This document shows positions 21,235 through 29,482 of a DNA stretch of 32,747 nucleotides, piece after piece. Source of the stretch: Anaerolineae bacterium. Lineage in GTDB: Bacteria > Chloroflexota > Anaerolineae > 4572-78 > J111. The notes beneath the pieces are model-generated. The model was not told where the DNA came from, searched no databases, and saw only the letters and a list, made by a program, of their open reading frames with translations. The DNA lies in assembly GCA_020433835.1 (NCBI GenBank), contig JAGRBY010000012.1, positions 1 to 32,747 of the forward strand. The letters run 5' to 3'. The position numbers and the translations under genes are program-made. The stretch's first letter is position 1, and the number at the start of each line of letters is the position of its first letter.

Positions 21235-21245
21235 AGGTAAGCCTG

Positions 21246-22394
21246 ATGACTCTGCGTGATAAAACCATCACCCTATTTAAGAAACATTTTTCAACCGACC
21301 CGCCCCATTGCTTTCGAGCACCCGGCCGCGTCAATCTCATCGGCGAGCACACCGACTACAACGATGGTTTTGTACTCCCCTGCGCCATCAACTACGAAAC
21401 CGTGGTCGCCGCCGAACCGCGCGACGATAACCAGGTAACAGTCGTCGCCGCCGACTTCAGAAACGAAGTCAGCACCTTTACTTTGGCTGATGACATCCCC
21501 CCCGATCCGGCTAAACCGTGGAGCAGCTATATCCGTGGTGTGGCCTGGGGGTTGATGCAGCGTGGCTACCCTCTACGCGGAGCCAACTTGGTGGTGGCCG
21601 GTAATGTTCCCCGTGGGGCTGGTCTCAGTTCGTCGGCTGCTTTGGAAGTGGTTATCGGGGCTGCGCTGGCTCACCTCAACGGTCTCGATCTGGATGGCAA
21701 AACGCTCGCGCTCAACGGACAGAAAGCGGAGAATGACTTTGTAGGCGTCAAGTGCGGCATTATGGATCAATTCATCTCGGCCTTAGGCCAGCCCGATCAC
21801 GCCCTCCTCATCGACTGCCGGAGTTTGGACTACCGGCCCGTGCCCATCCCGACCGGCACGGCCATCATCATCGCCAACAGCAATGTTCAGCGCGGGCTGG
21901 TCGACAGCGAATACAACACCCGCCGCCGTGAGTGCGAAACCGCCGCCGTCCATTTTGGCGTTCCGGCCTTGCGCGATGTCCCTGCCGACGTTTTCGCCCT
22001 GCATGAGGATGAGCTAGATGAAACGGTCGCCCGCCGGGCCAGACACGTTATCACCGAAAATGCCCGCACCGAAGCCGCCGCCGAAGCCCTGACACGCGGC
22101 GATCTGACCCTTATGGGCCGTTTAATGGCTGAGTCCCACGAGTCGATGCGCGATGATTTCGAGATTACCGTTCCGGCTATTGATGCTTTGGTGGAAATTA
22201 TGAGCGAGGTAATTGGCTCCACTGGTGGAGCACGTATGACCGGCGGCGGATTTGGCGGCTGTGCCGTGGGCCTGGCCCCTCAAGAGATGGTCACCGCCGT
22301 CGAGGTTGCCATCGCCGACCGCTACCCGACCGCCACCGGCTTGCAGGCTACCGTCTATGTCTGCCAGGCATCGGCCGGGGTTGGTCAATGTTAA
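21246..22394 (+). CDS. galK: Galactokinase
   Basis: 382 aa GHMP kinase phosphorylating galactose at C1 (Leloir pathway). The galactokinase signature 'APGRVNLIGEHTDYNDGFVL', the ATP loop 'PRGAGLSSSAALEV', 'GVKCGIMDQFIS' with the catalytic Asp, and 'TGGARMTGGGFGGCAVGL' are all visible. The ATG at 21246 is preceded by AAGGTAA; the frame extends 22 codons upstream into era but without support. It lies 11 bp after era. No other gal gene is in the window. Confidence 0.95.
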   Translation: MTLRDKTITLFKKHFSTDPPHCFRAPGRVNLIGEHTDYNDGFVLPCAINYETVVAAEPRDDNQVTVVAADFRNEVSTFTLADDIPPDPAKPWSSYIRGVAWGLMQRGYPLRGANLVVAGNVPRGAGLSSSAALEVVIGAALAHLNGLDLDGKTLALNGQKAENDFVGVKCGIMDQFISALGQPDHALLIDCRSLDYRPVPIPTGTAIIIANSNVQRGLVDSEYNTRRRECETAAVHFGVPALRDVPADVFALHEDELDETVARRARHVITENARTEAAAEALTRGDLTLMGRLMAESHESMRDDFEITVPAIDALVEIMSEVIGSTGGARMTGGGFGGCAVGLAPQEMVTAVEVAIADRYPTATGLQATVYVCQASAGVGQC

Positions 22395-22567
22395 CCTGGA
22401 TTATATAACCGTGTATAACGGCTAGAATCGTCACGGCTTGAAAAGTCAGCGTTTACAGAGTTATCCACAGATTTACACGGATAGTCACTGATTTTTATCT
22501 ACCCTTTAATAGCATCTGTGAGAATCTGTGTCCATCTGTGAACCCTTAAGGCTTTTAGAACAGGTTC
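22395..22567. repeat. Intergenic degenerate 'CACAGAT/ATCTGTG' repeat region
   Basis: 173 bp between convergent genes. Short imperfect inverted units (ACAGATTTACACGGAT ... ATCTGTGAGAATCTGTG) look like a dispersed genomic repeat. It includes a perfect DnaA-box match TTATCCACA at 22461-22469, probably incidental to the repeat. No gene is seen. Confidence 0.5.
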
Positions 22568-23182
22568 CTACCCCTCCCCCGCCGAGGCCGACCGCCGCCA
22601 CATATAAACACCGACCACAATCAGCAGAAAGATAAAGGGCAAACCTAGCCCAATAATAAGCCCCGTACTTACCCCGCCGGCAACCGTCTCCGTAAAGGCA
22701 ACCTCAGCCTCTCCCAGATCATCTTCGATAGTCACTTTGACATCCCAATTCCCGGTCTGTTGCACATCCAGGTGGGCCACATAATCGATGGCGTTGCCCG
22801 CATTTTGGTGGGTGGCCTGGCCCACAATCGGTTCGCCGCCGCCGCTGGGCGTCGCCTCAATCTGGACAACGGCATCGCGCAGCGCGGTCTCCCCCTTTGT
22901 ATCCATCACCCGCACCCACACGCTCATCTGCCCCACCGTAACCGGCAGCGGCGATGTCGCCACCAGCAGCATATAAGGACCGGCCGCCTCATTGTCGACC
23001 TGAATTTTACTACCGCCTGTGCCGGGGCCGGAGGCCAAAAGGGGCTGCGCCACCATCAAGAATAAAAGCGCAATCAGTACAACGCCTACCGTAGGGCGTA
23101 GTATATAGTGCGTAGTAATCCTTTTTACGGAATACGCACTACGCCCTACCGCTATCCCTCTATTATAAATAGGCAATCTCAT
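22568..23182 (-). CDS. Membrane-anchored Ig-like (FixH/YtkA-type) periplasmic protein
   Basis: 204 aa. After a non-conserved start there is a signal-like helix ('GVVLIALLFLMVAQPLLASG', about 33-52), a beta-sandwich domain with 'GPYMLLVATSPLPVTVGQ', 'VSVWVRVMDTKG'-like strands and 'DVKVTIEDDLGEAEV', and a C-terminal TM helix with 'YMWRRSASAGEG'. This is the shape of FixH/YtkA/CopC-like extracytoplasmic domains. It starts 12 bp after the polyferredoxin gene, so they likely work together in metal or oxidase assembly. Its first ~30 codons are formed by an inverted repeat; AAGGA supports the ATG at 23182, but a later start is possible. Confidence 0.6.
   Translation of the reverse strand: MRLPIYNRGIAVGRSAYSVKRITTHYILRPTVGVVLIALLFLMVAQPLLASGPGTGGSKIQVDNEAAGPYMLLVATSPLPVTVGQMSVWVRVMDTKGETALRDAVVQIEATPSGGGEPIVGQATHQNAGNAIDYVAHLDVQQTGNWDVKVTIEDDLGEAEVAFTETVAGGVSTGLIIGLGLPFIFLLIVVGVYMWRRSASAGEG
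23091..23149. repeat. Inverted repeat inside the 5' end of the Ig-like protein gene
   Basis: GTAGGGCGTAGT (23091-23102) pairs with ACTACGCCCTAC (23138-23149). Further GTGCGTAGT / TACGCACTACG repeats sit inside. It resembles the small palindromic repeats scattered in intergenic DNA, here recruited as codons for 'GIAVGRSAYSV...HYILRPTV'. Confidence 0.65.
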
Positions 23183-23194
23183 ACCTCTTATCCT

Positions 23195-24679
23195 TTATAA
23201 TCCAATAAACAACACGCTGCCCCGCATCTCCATCGGCTGGAGCATAATCCAGAACGCGAGCAGCAGCAGCAGCACCGCCAGCACAGCCCACGGGATAAAG
23301 GCCCGCAGCGCCACATGGCGATCTTTATAATGGTGCAGCGCAATCTGGAAGCCGGTAATCAGCGAGCCAAAAATGCCCAGATACAAAAAGATGGTTTGCA
23401 GGGGAAAAAGCCAGCCCGAAGGGACAATCGGCCCCAACTGCCACTGTGCTTCTCCGGCGTACAGGCCAACGTCATTAAGAAACGATTGTGCCACGGGGAT
23501 AATCGTCAGCGCCCCGGTTAAAAAATGAAAGGCATAATGCGACAGCCACACCCCAAAGCCCAGCGGCACCAGCGCATAACTAAAGCGGCGGATGACAAAG
23601 CCAAGCGACTCCTCCCGCCGACCGACCAGCAGCCGGCTGGCCTGCCCGGTGATGGCTAAGACCACCACCGGCACCACCAAAAAGCCCACCCCGAAGATAA
23701 TCAACAGGCTCGGCAGCTCCGAGGTGGTATTGAGCATGTCAGAAATGGCTTGTTGCAGCGCGTAAACCGGCGTAATCATACCAAAGGCGTTAAGATAAGC
23801 CGCGGCCACCAGCACCACCATCAAAGCCGTTAGATCCCAACGCTCGCTAAAGCGACCTAACCCCGCCCGGCGCGGATCAACCCACAACGTCTGCATCGGC
23901 AGTCCCACCTTAAGGCCAATGTTGTCGTGGGGGCAGGCATAGACACAGTCCAGGCAAAAGGTGCAGTCCATATTGCTGGACTTTTTCTCTTGAAACAGCC
24001 ACAGTTCGCAGCCGCGCTGGCCGGTGCGTTGATTACCGGCGATACAATCTTTAGTCTGGCAGCTCTGGCAGGTTTCGGCCCGCCGCACAGCGATTTCAGC
24101 CGGCGAGTTGAGCGAGCCGAAAAAGTTAAACTGCCCCAACGGGCAGACGTACTTGCAGAAGGCTGCCCCCTGAAAGAAGGTGTCGACCACCAGCGCCGTT
24201 AGAAAATAGCCCACGATAATCCAGGCCGTCAGCCACGGCGAAGCCCACAGATCAAAATATTCGTAGGCAATAAAAAAGATAATCAGCAGCCCCGCCGCCA
24301 GCCACTTGTTGCGCAGCGCTTTCGGCACGCTGCCCTGTCGCCCCAACTTGGCCCCCAGCCAGCGCCCAACCTCTCGCGGCAGCATAAACGGGCAGGCCAT
24401 ACAAAATAGATTACCGGCCACCAACAGCGCCAGCACCACCAGCCCCCGGTATTCGACCCAGGCCGATACCGTCGCCAGATTTTTGGGCGCTTGCTGCGGC
24501 CCGACCAAACCATCGAACACGATGAAGCCGGTGATAATCAGCAGCACCGTCTGCATCACCCGCCGCGAATAGCGCCAGCGCAAAAATGGCCCGATCAGGG
24601 GCCAAGTTAACACATCCTGCACCGTGCGGGGTGACCGACCGGGTTTTTCATTGAGTTGGATGACGATTTCCGAGGGCAT
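23195..24679 (-). CDS. Membrane polyferredoxin (NapH/CcoG-like 4Fe-4S protein)
   Basis: 494 aa from the ATG at 24679 (AAAGG upstream). About ten membrane helices carry two cytoplasmic Cys loops: 'CQSCQTKDC' followed by Cys in 'GQRGCELW', and 'CTFCLDCVYACP', the classic 4Fe-4S motif. Two further Cys-Pro motifs occur within membrane segments ('CMACPFML' and 'CKYVCPLGQ'), as in NapH/NosR/CcoG proteins that move electrons across or into the membrane. Followed by the Ig-like FixH-type gene and divergent from CoxB-like/ctaAB genes, it may serve copper or oxidase assembly (CcoG-like). Quinol-dehydrogenase function is the alternative. Confidence 0.78.
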   Translation of the reverse strand: MPSEIVIQLNEKPGRSPRTVQDVLTWPLIGPFLRWRYSRRVMQTVLLIITGFIVFDGLVGPQQAPKNLATVSAWVEYRGLVVLALLVAGNLFCMACPFMLPREVGRWLGAKLGRQGSVPKALRNKWLAAGLLIIFFIAYEYFDLWASPWLTAWIIVGYFLTALVVDTFFQGAAFCKYVCPLGQFNFFGSLNSPAEIAVRRAETCQSCQTKDCIAGNQRTGQRGCELWLFQEKKSSNMDCTFCLDCVYACPHDNIGLKVGLPMQTLWVDPRRAGLGRFSERWDLTALMVVLVAAAYLNAFGMITPVYALQQAISDMLNTTSELPSLLIIFGVGFLVVPVVVLAITGQASRLLVGRREESLGFVIRRFSYALVPLGFGVWLSHYAFHFLTGALTIIPVAQSFLNDVGLYAGEAQWQLGPIVPSGWLFPLQTIFLYLGIFGSLITGFQIALHHYKDRHVALRAFIPWAVLAVLLLLLAFWIMLQPMEMRGSVLFIGL

Positions 24680-24992
24680 AGCACAACCTTTTCGGGAGAT
24701 TATATCACGCCCACGGGGCGATGCCAAGGCCGTGCCCTCCCCTGCCGCCGTCCCACTCCGGTTTTTGACACACACCGGCCTTGCCGCTAGAATACTGGTG
24801 AAATTTTACACAACCTGACACCATTTCACTTTAAGTAAAGTTGTTTGCCAAATACCGGGCATGGGATACAATAGAATCGACTTGACCAAACCCCCGCTGC
24901 CGGGTTCAACCCGAACCCCGGCAACCGCCCGAAAACGGGCCACAGGTCACCGCCGATTACCAAGTCCAACTGCGTAAGCCTAACCAACAGGG
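24680..24992. promoter_or_regulatory. 313-bp divergent intergenic region
   Basis: No gene seen. On the plus strand TTGCCA (24845-24850), 16 bp, TACAAT (24867-24872) is a good promoter for the CoxB-like/ctaAB genes. It is followed by GC-rich hairpins (e.g. CGCCCG-AAAA-CGGGC near 24925) in the leader. On the minus strand ATATAATC-like bases lie close to the polyferredoxin start. Confidence 0.4.
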
Positions 24993-25217
24993 ATGTTGAT
25001 GACTTTCACTATGCTTCTCTTCATAGCCGCCACCGTTATCCTGGCTGTGGTCAGCCTCTTGCTGGGCCATTCATTGATTCGGGCCTACACCCAAATGGGC
25101 CGTCGCCAGGAACCTGACCATCATCTGCGCCCCAGCGTTGTTTTGGAAACCGTCTGGACGCTTATGCCCTTAGGTCTGCTGGTTGTGCTGCTTATTCTCA
25201 CCTATCAGGCCATCTAG
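24993..25217 (+). CDS. CoxB-like two-helix membrane protein (oxidase subunit II TM domain only)
   Basis: 74 aa with two TM helices and a polar loop. The second helix, 'PSVVLETVWTLMPLGLLVVL', closely resembles the membrane part of cytochrome c oxidase subunit II (ExxWTxxP). The copper-A domain is absent and no frameshift into one is visible, so this is a stand-alone TM piece. The ATG at 24999 is an equally good start. It lies 18 bp before ctaAB and is presumably co-transcribed with it, in line with an oxidase assembly or small-subunit role. Confidence 0.6.
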   Translation: MLMTFTMLLFIAATVILAVVSLLLGHSLIRAYTQMGRRQEPDHHLRPSVVLETVWTLMPLGLLVVLLILTYQAI

Positions 25218-25235
25218 CCTTATCACGGAGCTGCT

Positions 25236-27008
25236 GTGCCGCATAAATTAACGCTTGGTCGAAACCTACCCACCGTAACCGTTGCCTTTTGCCTGTGGCT
25301 GGCGCTGCTGGTCATTACCAGCACCATCGCCGGTCAAACAGATTATGCCGAAACCGCCTGGGCGGCGCTGCTGTACGGCGCTATCGACGGCGTAGCGGCT
25401 GTCGCCGTAACCACCGTGGCCTTTTTGGCCTGGCGTTACAACCACCGCTCCCGCTTTTCGATTATGGTCGCTCTGGGAGCAATAATCTTTGCCGCCGCTC
25501 AACTTTCACAGCGCTCCGTACCGCTCTGGAACTGGAGCCACCCTCTGGCGCTGGCTCCCCATCTGCTGGTAGCTATGCTGACGCTGGGCGTAGTGCTGGT
25601 TCTTATCACGGCCTGGCAGTTACCTACTGCTGCTACCGGCTCCAGCGGCCTGGATCGCAGCCACCGCTTCTTCTGGTGGTCGATTCTGCTGACCGGCCTC
25701 AGCTTCTTGATCGTAATTGTCACCGGCTCCGTGGTCACTAACACCGGGGCCGGCGTAGCCTGCCCGGATTGGCCTCTGTGCCGGGGTGAAATCTTCCCGA
25801 CTACGCCCACCACCGAGGTTATCATCAACCTGCTTCACCGCTTTATGACGGTTGCCTTTGGGGTACTGGTGGCTGCTGTTATTCTGCAAACCCGCCGCTA
25901 CTACAGCCGTTACCCGCTGATTGCTCGCTGGTCGACGATTTTAGGTTTTACCTTTGTCGGCCAAATTATCGCCGGCGGGCTGTATCCCCTGCTGGGCTAC
26001 ACGCCGCTATTAACCTTTATCCATTTGGGATTATCGGCTGCTATTTGGGGTAGTTTGGTGGTGCTGGCGACCGTCTGCGCCTTAACGCTCGATACGCCCC
26101 TGCCCGCCGAAATGGGGCCGACGGCCGAGGCCGGCATGCTCACCTTCAAACAAAAAGCCGGGGTTTACTTCAAACTAACCAAACCGTGGATTATGATCCT
26201 GCTGCTGCTGACCACCCTAACGGCGATGGTCATCGCGGCGAAAGGAATGCCCACCCTGCCGCTGCTGCTGCTGACCTTGCTGGGCGGCGCGTTGTCGTCT
26301 GGAGGAGCCAGCGTGCTCAACAGCTACGTCGACAGCGATATCGACCAACTTATGTCGCGTACCTCGCGCCGGGCCACGGTCACCGGGCTGGTGACACCCC
26401 ACGAAACGCTCATTTTTGGGCTGGTGCTCAGCACGCTATCGTTCCTGCTCTTTGCGGCGTTGGTCAACACCCTCAGCGCTATTTTAAGTACATTGGGCAT
26501 TCTCTACTACGTCTTCTTCTACACGCTCTACCTCAAGCGCAGCACCATCCATAACATCATCATTGGCGGGGCTGCCGGAGCCATTCCGCCGCTGGTGGGT
26601 TGGGCCGCCGTTAACAACAATCTGGAGTTAAGCGCCTTCTACCTCTTTGCCATCATCTTCTTCTGGACGCCGCCCCACACCTGGGCCTTGGCGCTGATGG
26701 TTGAAAAAGATTACGCCAAAGCCCGCGTCCCGATGCTGCCGGTGATGATTGGCGAAAGGGAGACCACCTACCAAATTCTGCTGTACAGTGCGCTGCTGAT
26801 TACCATTACCCTGCTGCCCTTTACTTTTGGTATGCTCAGTTGGTTTTATCTGGTGGTCGCTGCTTTGCTGGGCGCGCGCTTTATGCAGCTTGCCTGGCAG
26901 TTGTGGCGTAACTACAACAAGGCTCTTAGCCGCAAGCTGTACAAATACTCGCAGTCTTATCTGGCCGTGCTGTTCATCGTTATGGCCATCGACCGCGCCC
27001 TCTTTTAA
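25236..27008 (+). CDS. CtaA-CtaB fusion: heme A synthase + heme O synthase
   Basis: 590 aa starting with GTG (GGAG upstream). Residues about 1-285 are CtaA/COX15-like: helices with 'LAPHLLVAMLTLGVVL', the Cys pair C176/C182 in 'GVACPDWPLCRG', 'INLLHRFMTVAFG' and 'FIHLGLSAAIWG' heme histidines. Residues about 300-590 are protoheme IX farnesyltransferase (CtaB/COX10): 'KPWIMILLLLTTLTAM', the prenyl-diphosphate site 'NSYVDSDID' (from N362), 'RTSRR', 'WTPPHTWALAL' and 'DYAKARVPMLP'. Together they convert heme B to O to A for aa3-type oxidase. Such fusions are known in Thermus and, as far as I recall, in Chloroflexota. Confidence 0.93.
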   Translation: MPHKLTLGRNLPTVTVAFCLWLALLVITSTIAGQTDYAETAWAALLYGAIDGVAAVAVTTVAFLAWRYNHRSRFSIMVALGAIIFAAAQLSQRSVPLWNWSHPLALAPHLLVAMLTLGVVLVLITAWQLPTAATGSSGLDRSHRFFWWSILLTGLSFLIVIVTGSVVTNTGAGVACPDWPLCRGEIFPTTPTTEVIINLLHRFMTVAFGVLVAAVILQTRRYYSRYPLIARWSTILGFTFVGQIIAGGLYPLLGYTPLLTFIHLGLSAAIWGSLVVLATVCALTLDTPLPAEMGPTAEAGMLTFKQKAGVYFKLTKPWIMILLLLTTLTAMVIAAKGMPTLPLLLLTLLGGALSSGGASVLNSYVDSDIDQLMSRTSRRATVTGLVTPHETLIFGLVLSTLSFLLFAALVNTLSAILSTLGILYYVFFYTLYLKRSTIHNIIIGGAAGAIPPLVGWAAVNNNLELSAFYLFAIIFFWTPPHTWALALMVEKDYAKARVPMLPVMIGERETTYQILLYSALLITITLLPFTFGMLSWFYLVVAALLGARFMQLAWQLWRNYNKALSRKLYKYSQSYLAVLFIVMAIDRALF

Positions 27009-27020
27009 CGCTTGCCCTAG

Positions 27021-27452
27021 CTAGACCGAAAAGGGCAGCAAATGGGTGTGCAGCCCTATCATCTTCCACTGCCCGCTTTCTTTGCAAAACAAGCTGCTAA
27101 CCCGCAGAAAAACCTCCATGGGGTTCCCTTCGTCATCAAAGTTCTGGCCTTTGACATAGTTGCCGACAACGGCCAGGCTTTCATCGGCCACAATGTGTAT
27201 CTCTATCGGTTTAACCCAGCCTCCCAGCTTTTGAGCCGCCTGCTTAATCCATTCAGCCCGCACCTGCTGCCAGCCGATGCGGTACTCACCGCCGGTTCCT
27301 CGATAGAGGACATCACTGGTGTGCGACCAAATCGCTTCCATCGGTTTTAGGTCGCCGCTAAACATCGCGTTTAAGGCGGCGTGAAACTCAATTACGGCGG
27401 CTTTGACAGCGGCTTCATCTGGTGTGGTGTTCAGCACTGTATCGGCGGGCAT
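27021..27452 (-). CDS. SnoaL/DUF4440-like protein, copy 1
   Basis: 143 aa of the NTF2-like fold: 'EFHAALNAMFSGDLKPMEAI', 'WSHTSDVLYRGTGGEYRIGW', 'VRAEWIKQAAQKLGG' and 'SSLFCKESGQWKMIGLHTHL'. Family members act as ketosteroid-isomerase-like enzymes or ligand-binding proteins. No signal peptide is seen. AAAGGA precedes the ATG. It is a clear paralogue of the gene at 29483-29914, and the two flank the decarboxylase/binding-protein lipoprotein gene, all on one strand. The exact activity is unknown. Confidence 0.78.
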   Translation of the reverse strand: MPADTVLNTTPDEAAVKAAVIEFHAALNAMFSGDLKPMEAIWSHTSDVLYRGTGGEYRIGWQQVRAEWIKQAAQKLGGWVKPIEIHIVADESLAVVGNYVKGQNFDDEGNPMEVFLRVSSLFCKESGQWKMIGLHTHLLPFSV

Positions 27453-27491
27453 ATCACTATCCTTTCATCAATGGGCTTAACTGAGCGCTTC

Positions 27492-27540
27492 ACAGGGTGA
27501 CTGTCACGTAAAGGCGGGCGATATGTAACCGTCACCCTGT
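27492..27540. promoter_or_regulatory. 10-bp inverted repeat between copy 1 and the lipoprotein gene
   Basis: ACAGGGTGAC (27492-27501) pairs with GTCACCCTGT (27531-27540) around a 29-nt loop. It lies after the lipoprotein stop on the minus strand. There is no good T-tract, so it is a terminator-like or mRNA-stabilising hairpin. Confidence 0.45.
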
Positions 27541-27573
27541 TTGGTCTGCCAAGTGCGTAAGTCCTATCTCTAA

Positions 27574-29439
27574 TTAAGGGGCGGGGACGCTTTCCGGCAT
27601 AATTTGGCTTACAAACCGGTAGTTGCCCTGCTGTATCTCCAGAATGGTAACGGCCTTATTTGGAATGGGGTTTTCCGCGCTGAAGGACATCGTTCCGGTT
27701 ACGCCATCAAACTGCGTGATGGCAGCCAGGGCGCGTTGCACGTCTTCCGGGGCGGCGCTATCGGCCTTGGCCGTGGCCTGGATAAGCAGCCGAGCGGCGT
27801 CGTAGCCCAGGGCGGCGAAGGAATCCGGGGTACTGCCGGGATAAGCGGCGGCATAAGCGGCTCGGAAGGCCTGCACCTGGGGGTTGGGATTGTCTGCGCC
27901 CAGATAGGCGTGGGTGGTAAAGAAGACGTTATCCACGTCGGCGTACTGCTGCCACAAAGCGCCGGAGTCGAAGCCGTCGCCACCTATAATCGGCGCGGTG
28001 AAGAGGGTGCGCAGCCGGCGAGCGGCTTCGGGCGCGTCCTCCGGCCCGGCTGCGACAAAGATGATATCGGCCTCGGCCAGTTGGTCGATGGCCTGGCTCA
28101 TCGCCGCCAGGTCGCCGCTGGTGTAGCTCTGGCGGGAGAGGATTTGCCCCCCTAACGCCTCAAACCGGGTAGCGAAATAGCCTTGCAGCAGCCGGGTATA
28201 CGACATCGAGTCATCAAACAAAATCACTGCCGTAGCAGCCGATTGATCGTTGTAGGCCCACTCCGCTGCGGCTGCTGCCTGGACGTTATCGCCAAAGCAG
28301 GCCAGGAAGAGCGTGTGGGGCAGTTGGTCGGGCAGCTGTGGCGATGTCGCCCCCGAGGTCAGGAAAAGCCGCCCGTTTTCAGCCGCTACGGGCGCAGCGG
28401 CCAGCACCATATCGGTGTCTGACAGCCCTAGAAAGGCGGTAACGTCAGGCTGCTGGGCCATGATGGCGGCTGTCTTTTCGGCCAGGACGGTCGGGTTGCT
28501 TTCGCCATCGGCGGTGATGAGGTCTATCGGCCGCCCCAGCACCCCACCGGCCTGATTGGCCTCAGCCACAGCGAGCTGCGCTCCTTGCGCTGAGGGAATA
28601 TCTAACTGAGCTTGCGGGCCGGTCAGGTTGTAGAGTGCGCCGAGCACAACCGGTTCTGATGCTGTCGGCGGTAGGTCGGCGGGCTTAGCGTCGGCGTACT
28701 GCGTATCATTTTGGATGCCGTCTAGCCGAAATTGGTCGATGGTCTCGATCGCGATGGCCAGATTATCAGTTTGGCAGTCGAGGACGTGACCGCCCATCTG
28801 GCGATCGTCGCTAATAAAATGAAAATGGTAGCCGGCTACATTCAGCCCACCCATATAATCAGGCAGCCGAAAGCCGATCATATCGCCTTTAACGTTCGAC
28901 GTCTCAAAGACGGCCTGGTCGGCCAGAGCGTCGGCTAACTGGGGATACGGTTCGCTTTCTTTATGGGGCGCACGCACTGTGAGCTGGGCAAACGTACCGC
29001 TTGCCTTGATGGCATAAGGCACATTACCGGCCGGTAACAGCGTGTCCAGATAAGCCTGAAACTGGGAGCAGTCGAACGCCTCTTGCATTGTAAATTCCTG
29101 GTCGGCTTCAAAGAAGGTGACGGCCGCGAAGGGCGTTTGCATGGCATCGTCAGCCGGATAGGCCAGGCCATCATCTTTGATTTGATAGACCTGACCATCA
29201 ACCACAACCATTTCCCCGTCTAAAGCGTTGAAGGTGCCCAGGCCAAAATTGCCGCGCTGCTTTAATGCGCCGATGGTCATCGCCCCGTCATAGACGCCGG
29301 CTTGCAGCGCACTTAGGGTTGATGTCTGAAAGAGTGCTTTCTGATTGGCCTCTGTCATGAGCGGTTGGGAAATACAAGCGATCAACAGGGTGGTTAACCC
29401 CAGCAGCGCTGTAATAACTGAGAGTACTTTGTGAACCAT
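27574..29439 (-). CDS. Lipoprotein fusing an acetolactate-decarboxylase domain to a LivK-type binding protein
   Basis: 621 aa. The signal peptide ends in lipobox LIAC (Cys22). Residues about 36-245 match alpha-acetolactate decarboxylase (BudA/AlsD): 'RGNFGLGTFNALDGEM' (Glu76), 'TPFAAVTFF' and 'GYHFHFISDDRQMGGHVLDC' with the zinc histidines 205, 207 and 218. Residues about 263-615 are a Leu/Ile/Val-type ABC periplasmic-binding domain: 'VVLGALYNLTGPQAQLDIPS', 'GAQLAVAEANQAGGVLGRPI', 'FLTSGATSPQLPDQLPHTLF' and 'GYDAARLLIQA'. So a surface enzyme making acetoin or acting on a related acid is tethered to a ligand sensor. No permease or ATPase genes are adjacent, so sensing is as likely as transport. 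Confidence 0.85.
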   Translation of the reverse strand: MVHKVLSVITALLGLTTLLIACISQPLMTEANQKALFQTSTLSALQAGVYDGAMTIGALKQRGNFGLGTFNALDGEMVVVDGQVYQIKDDGLAYPADDAMQTPFAAVTFFEADQEFTMQEAFDCSQFQAYLDTLLPAGNVPYAIKASGTFAQLTVRAPHKESEPYPQLADALADQAVFETSNVKGDMIGFRLPDYMGGLNVAGYHFHFISDDRQMGGHVLDCQTDNLAIAIETIDQFRLDGIQNDTQYADAKPADLPPTASEPVVLGALYNLTGPQAQLDIPSAQGAQLAVAEANQAGGVLGRPIDLITADGESNPTVLAEKTAAIMAQQPDVTAFLGLSDTDMVLAAAPVAAENGRLFLTSGATSPQLPDQLPHTLFLACFGDNVQAAAAAEWAYNDQSAATAVILFDDSMSYTRLLQGYFATRFEALGGQILSRQSYTSGDLAAMSQAIDQLAEADIIFVAAGPEDAPEAARRLRTLFTAPIIGGDGFDSGALWQQYADVDNVFFTTHAYLGADNPNPQVQAFRAAYAAAYPGSTPDSFAALGYDAARLLIQATAKADSAAPEDVQRALAAITQFDGVTGTMSFSAENPIPNKAVTILEIQQGNYRFVSQIMPESVPAP

Positions 29440-29482
29440 TCGAATTCTCCGTTCTTATAACCGGCAGCTTGTCGGCCCATGG

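Noticed and set aside
22461..22469. DnaA box TTATCCACA as part of a chromosomal origin
   Set aside because: It is a single box inside a degenerate ATCTGTG-type repeat, with no box cluster and no dnaA/dnaN genes nearby.
23927..24202. Plus-strand frame opposite the polyferredoxin Cys motifs
   Set aside because: It is a shadow of the conserved 4Fe-4S coding region on the minus strand.
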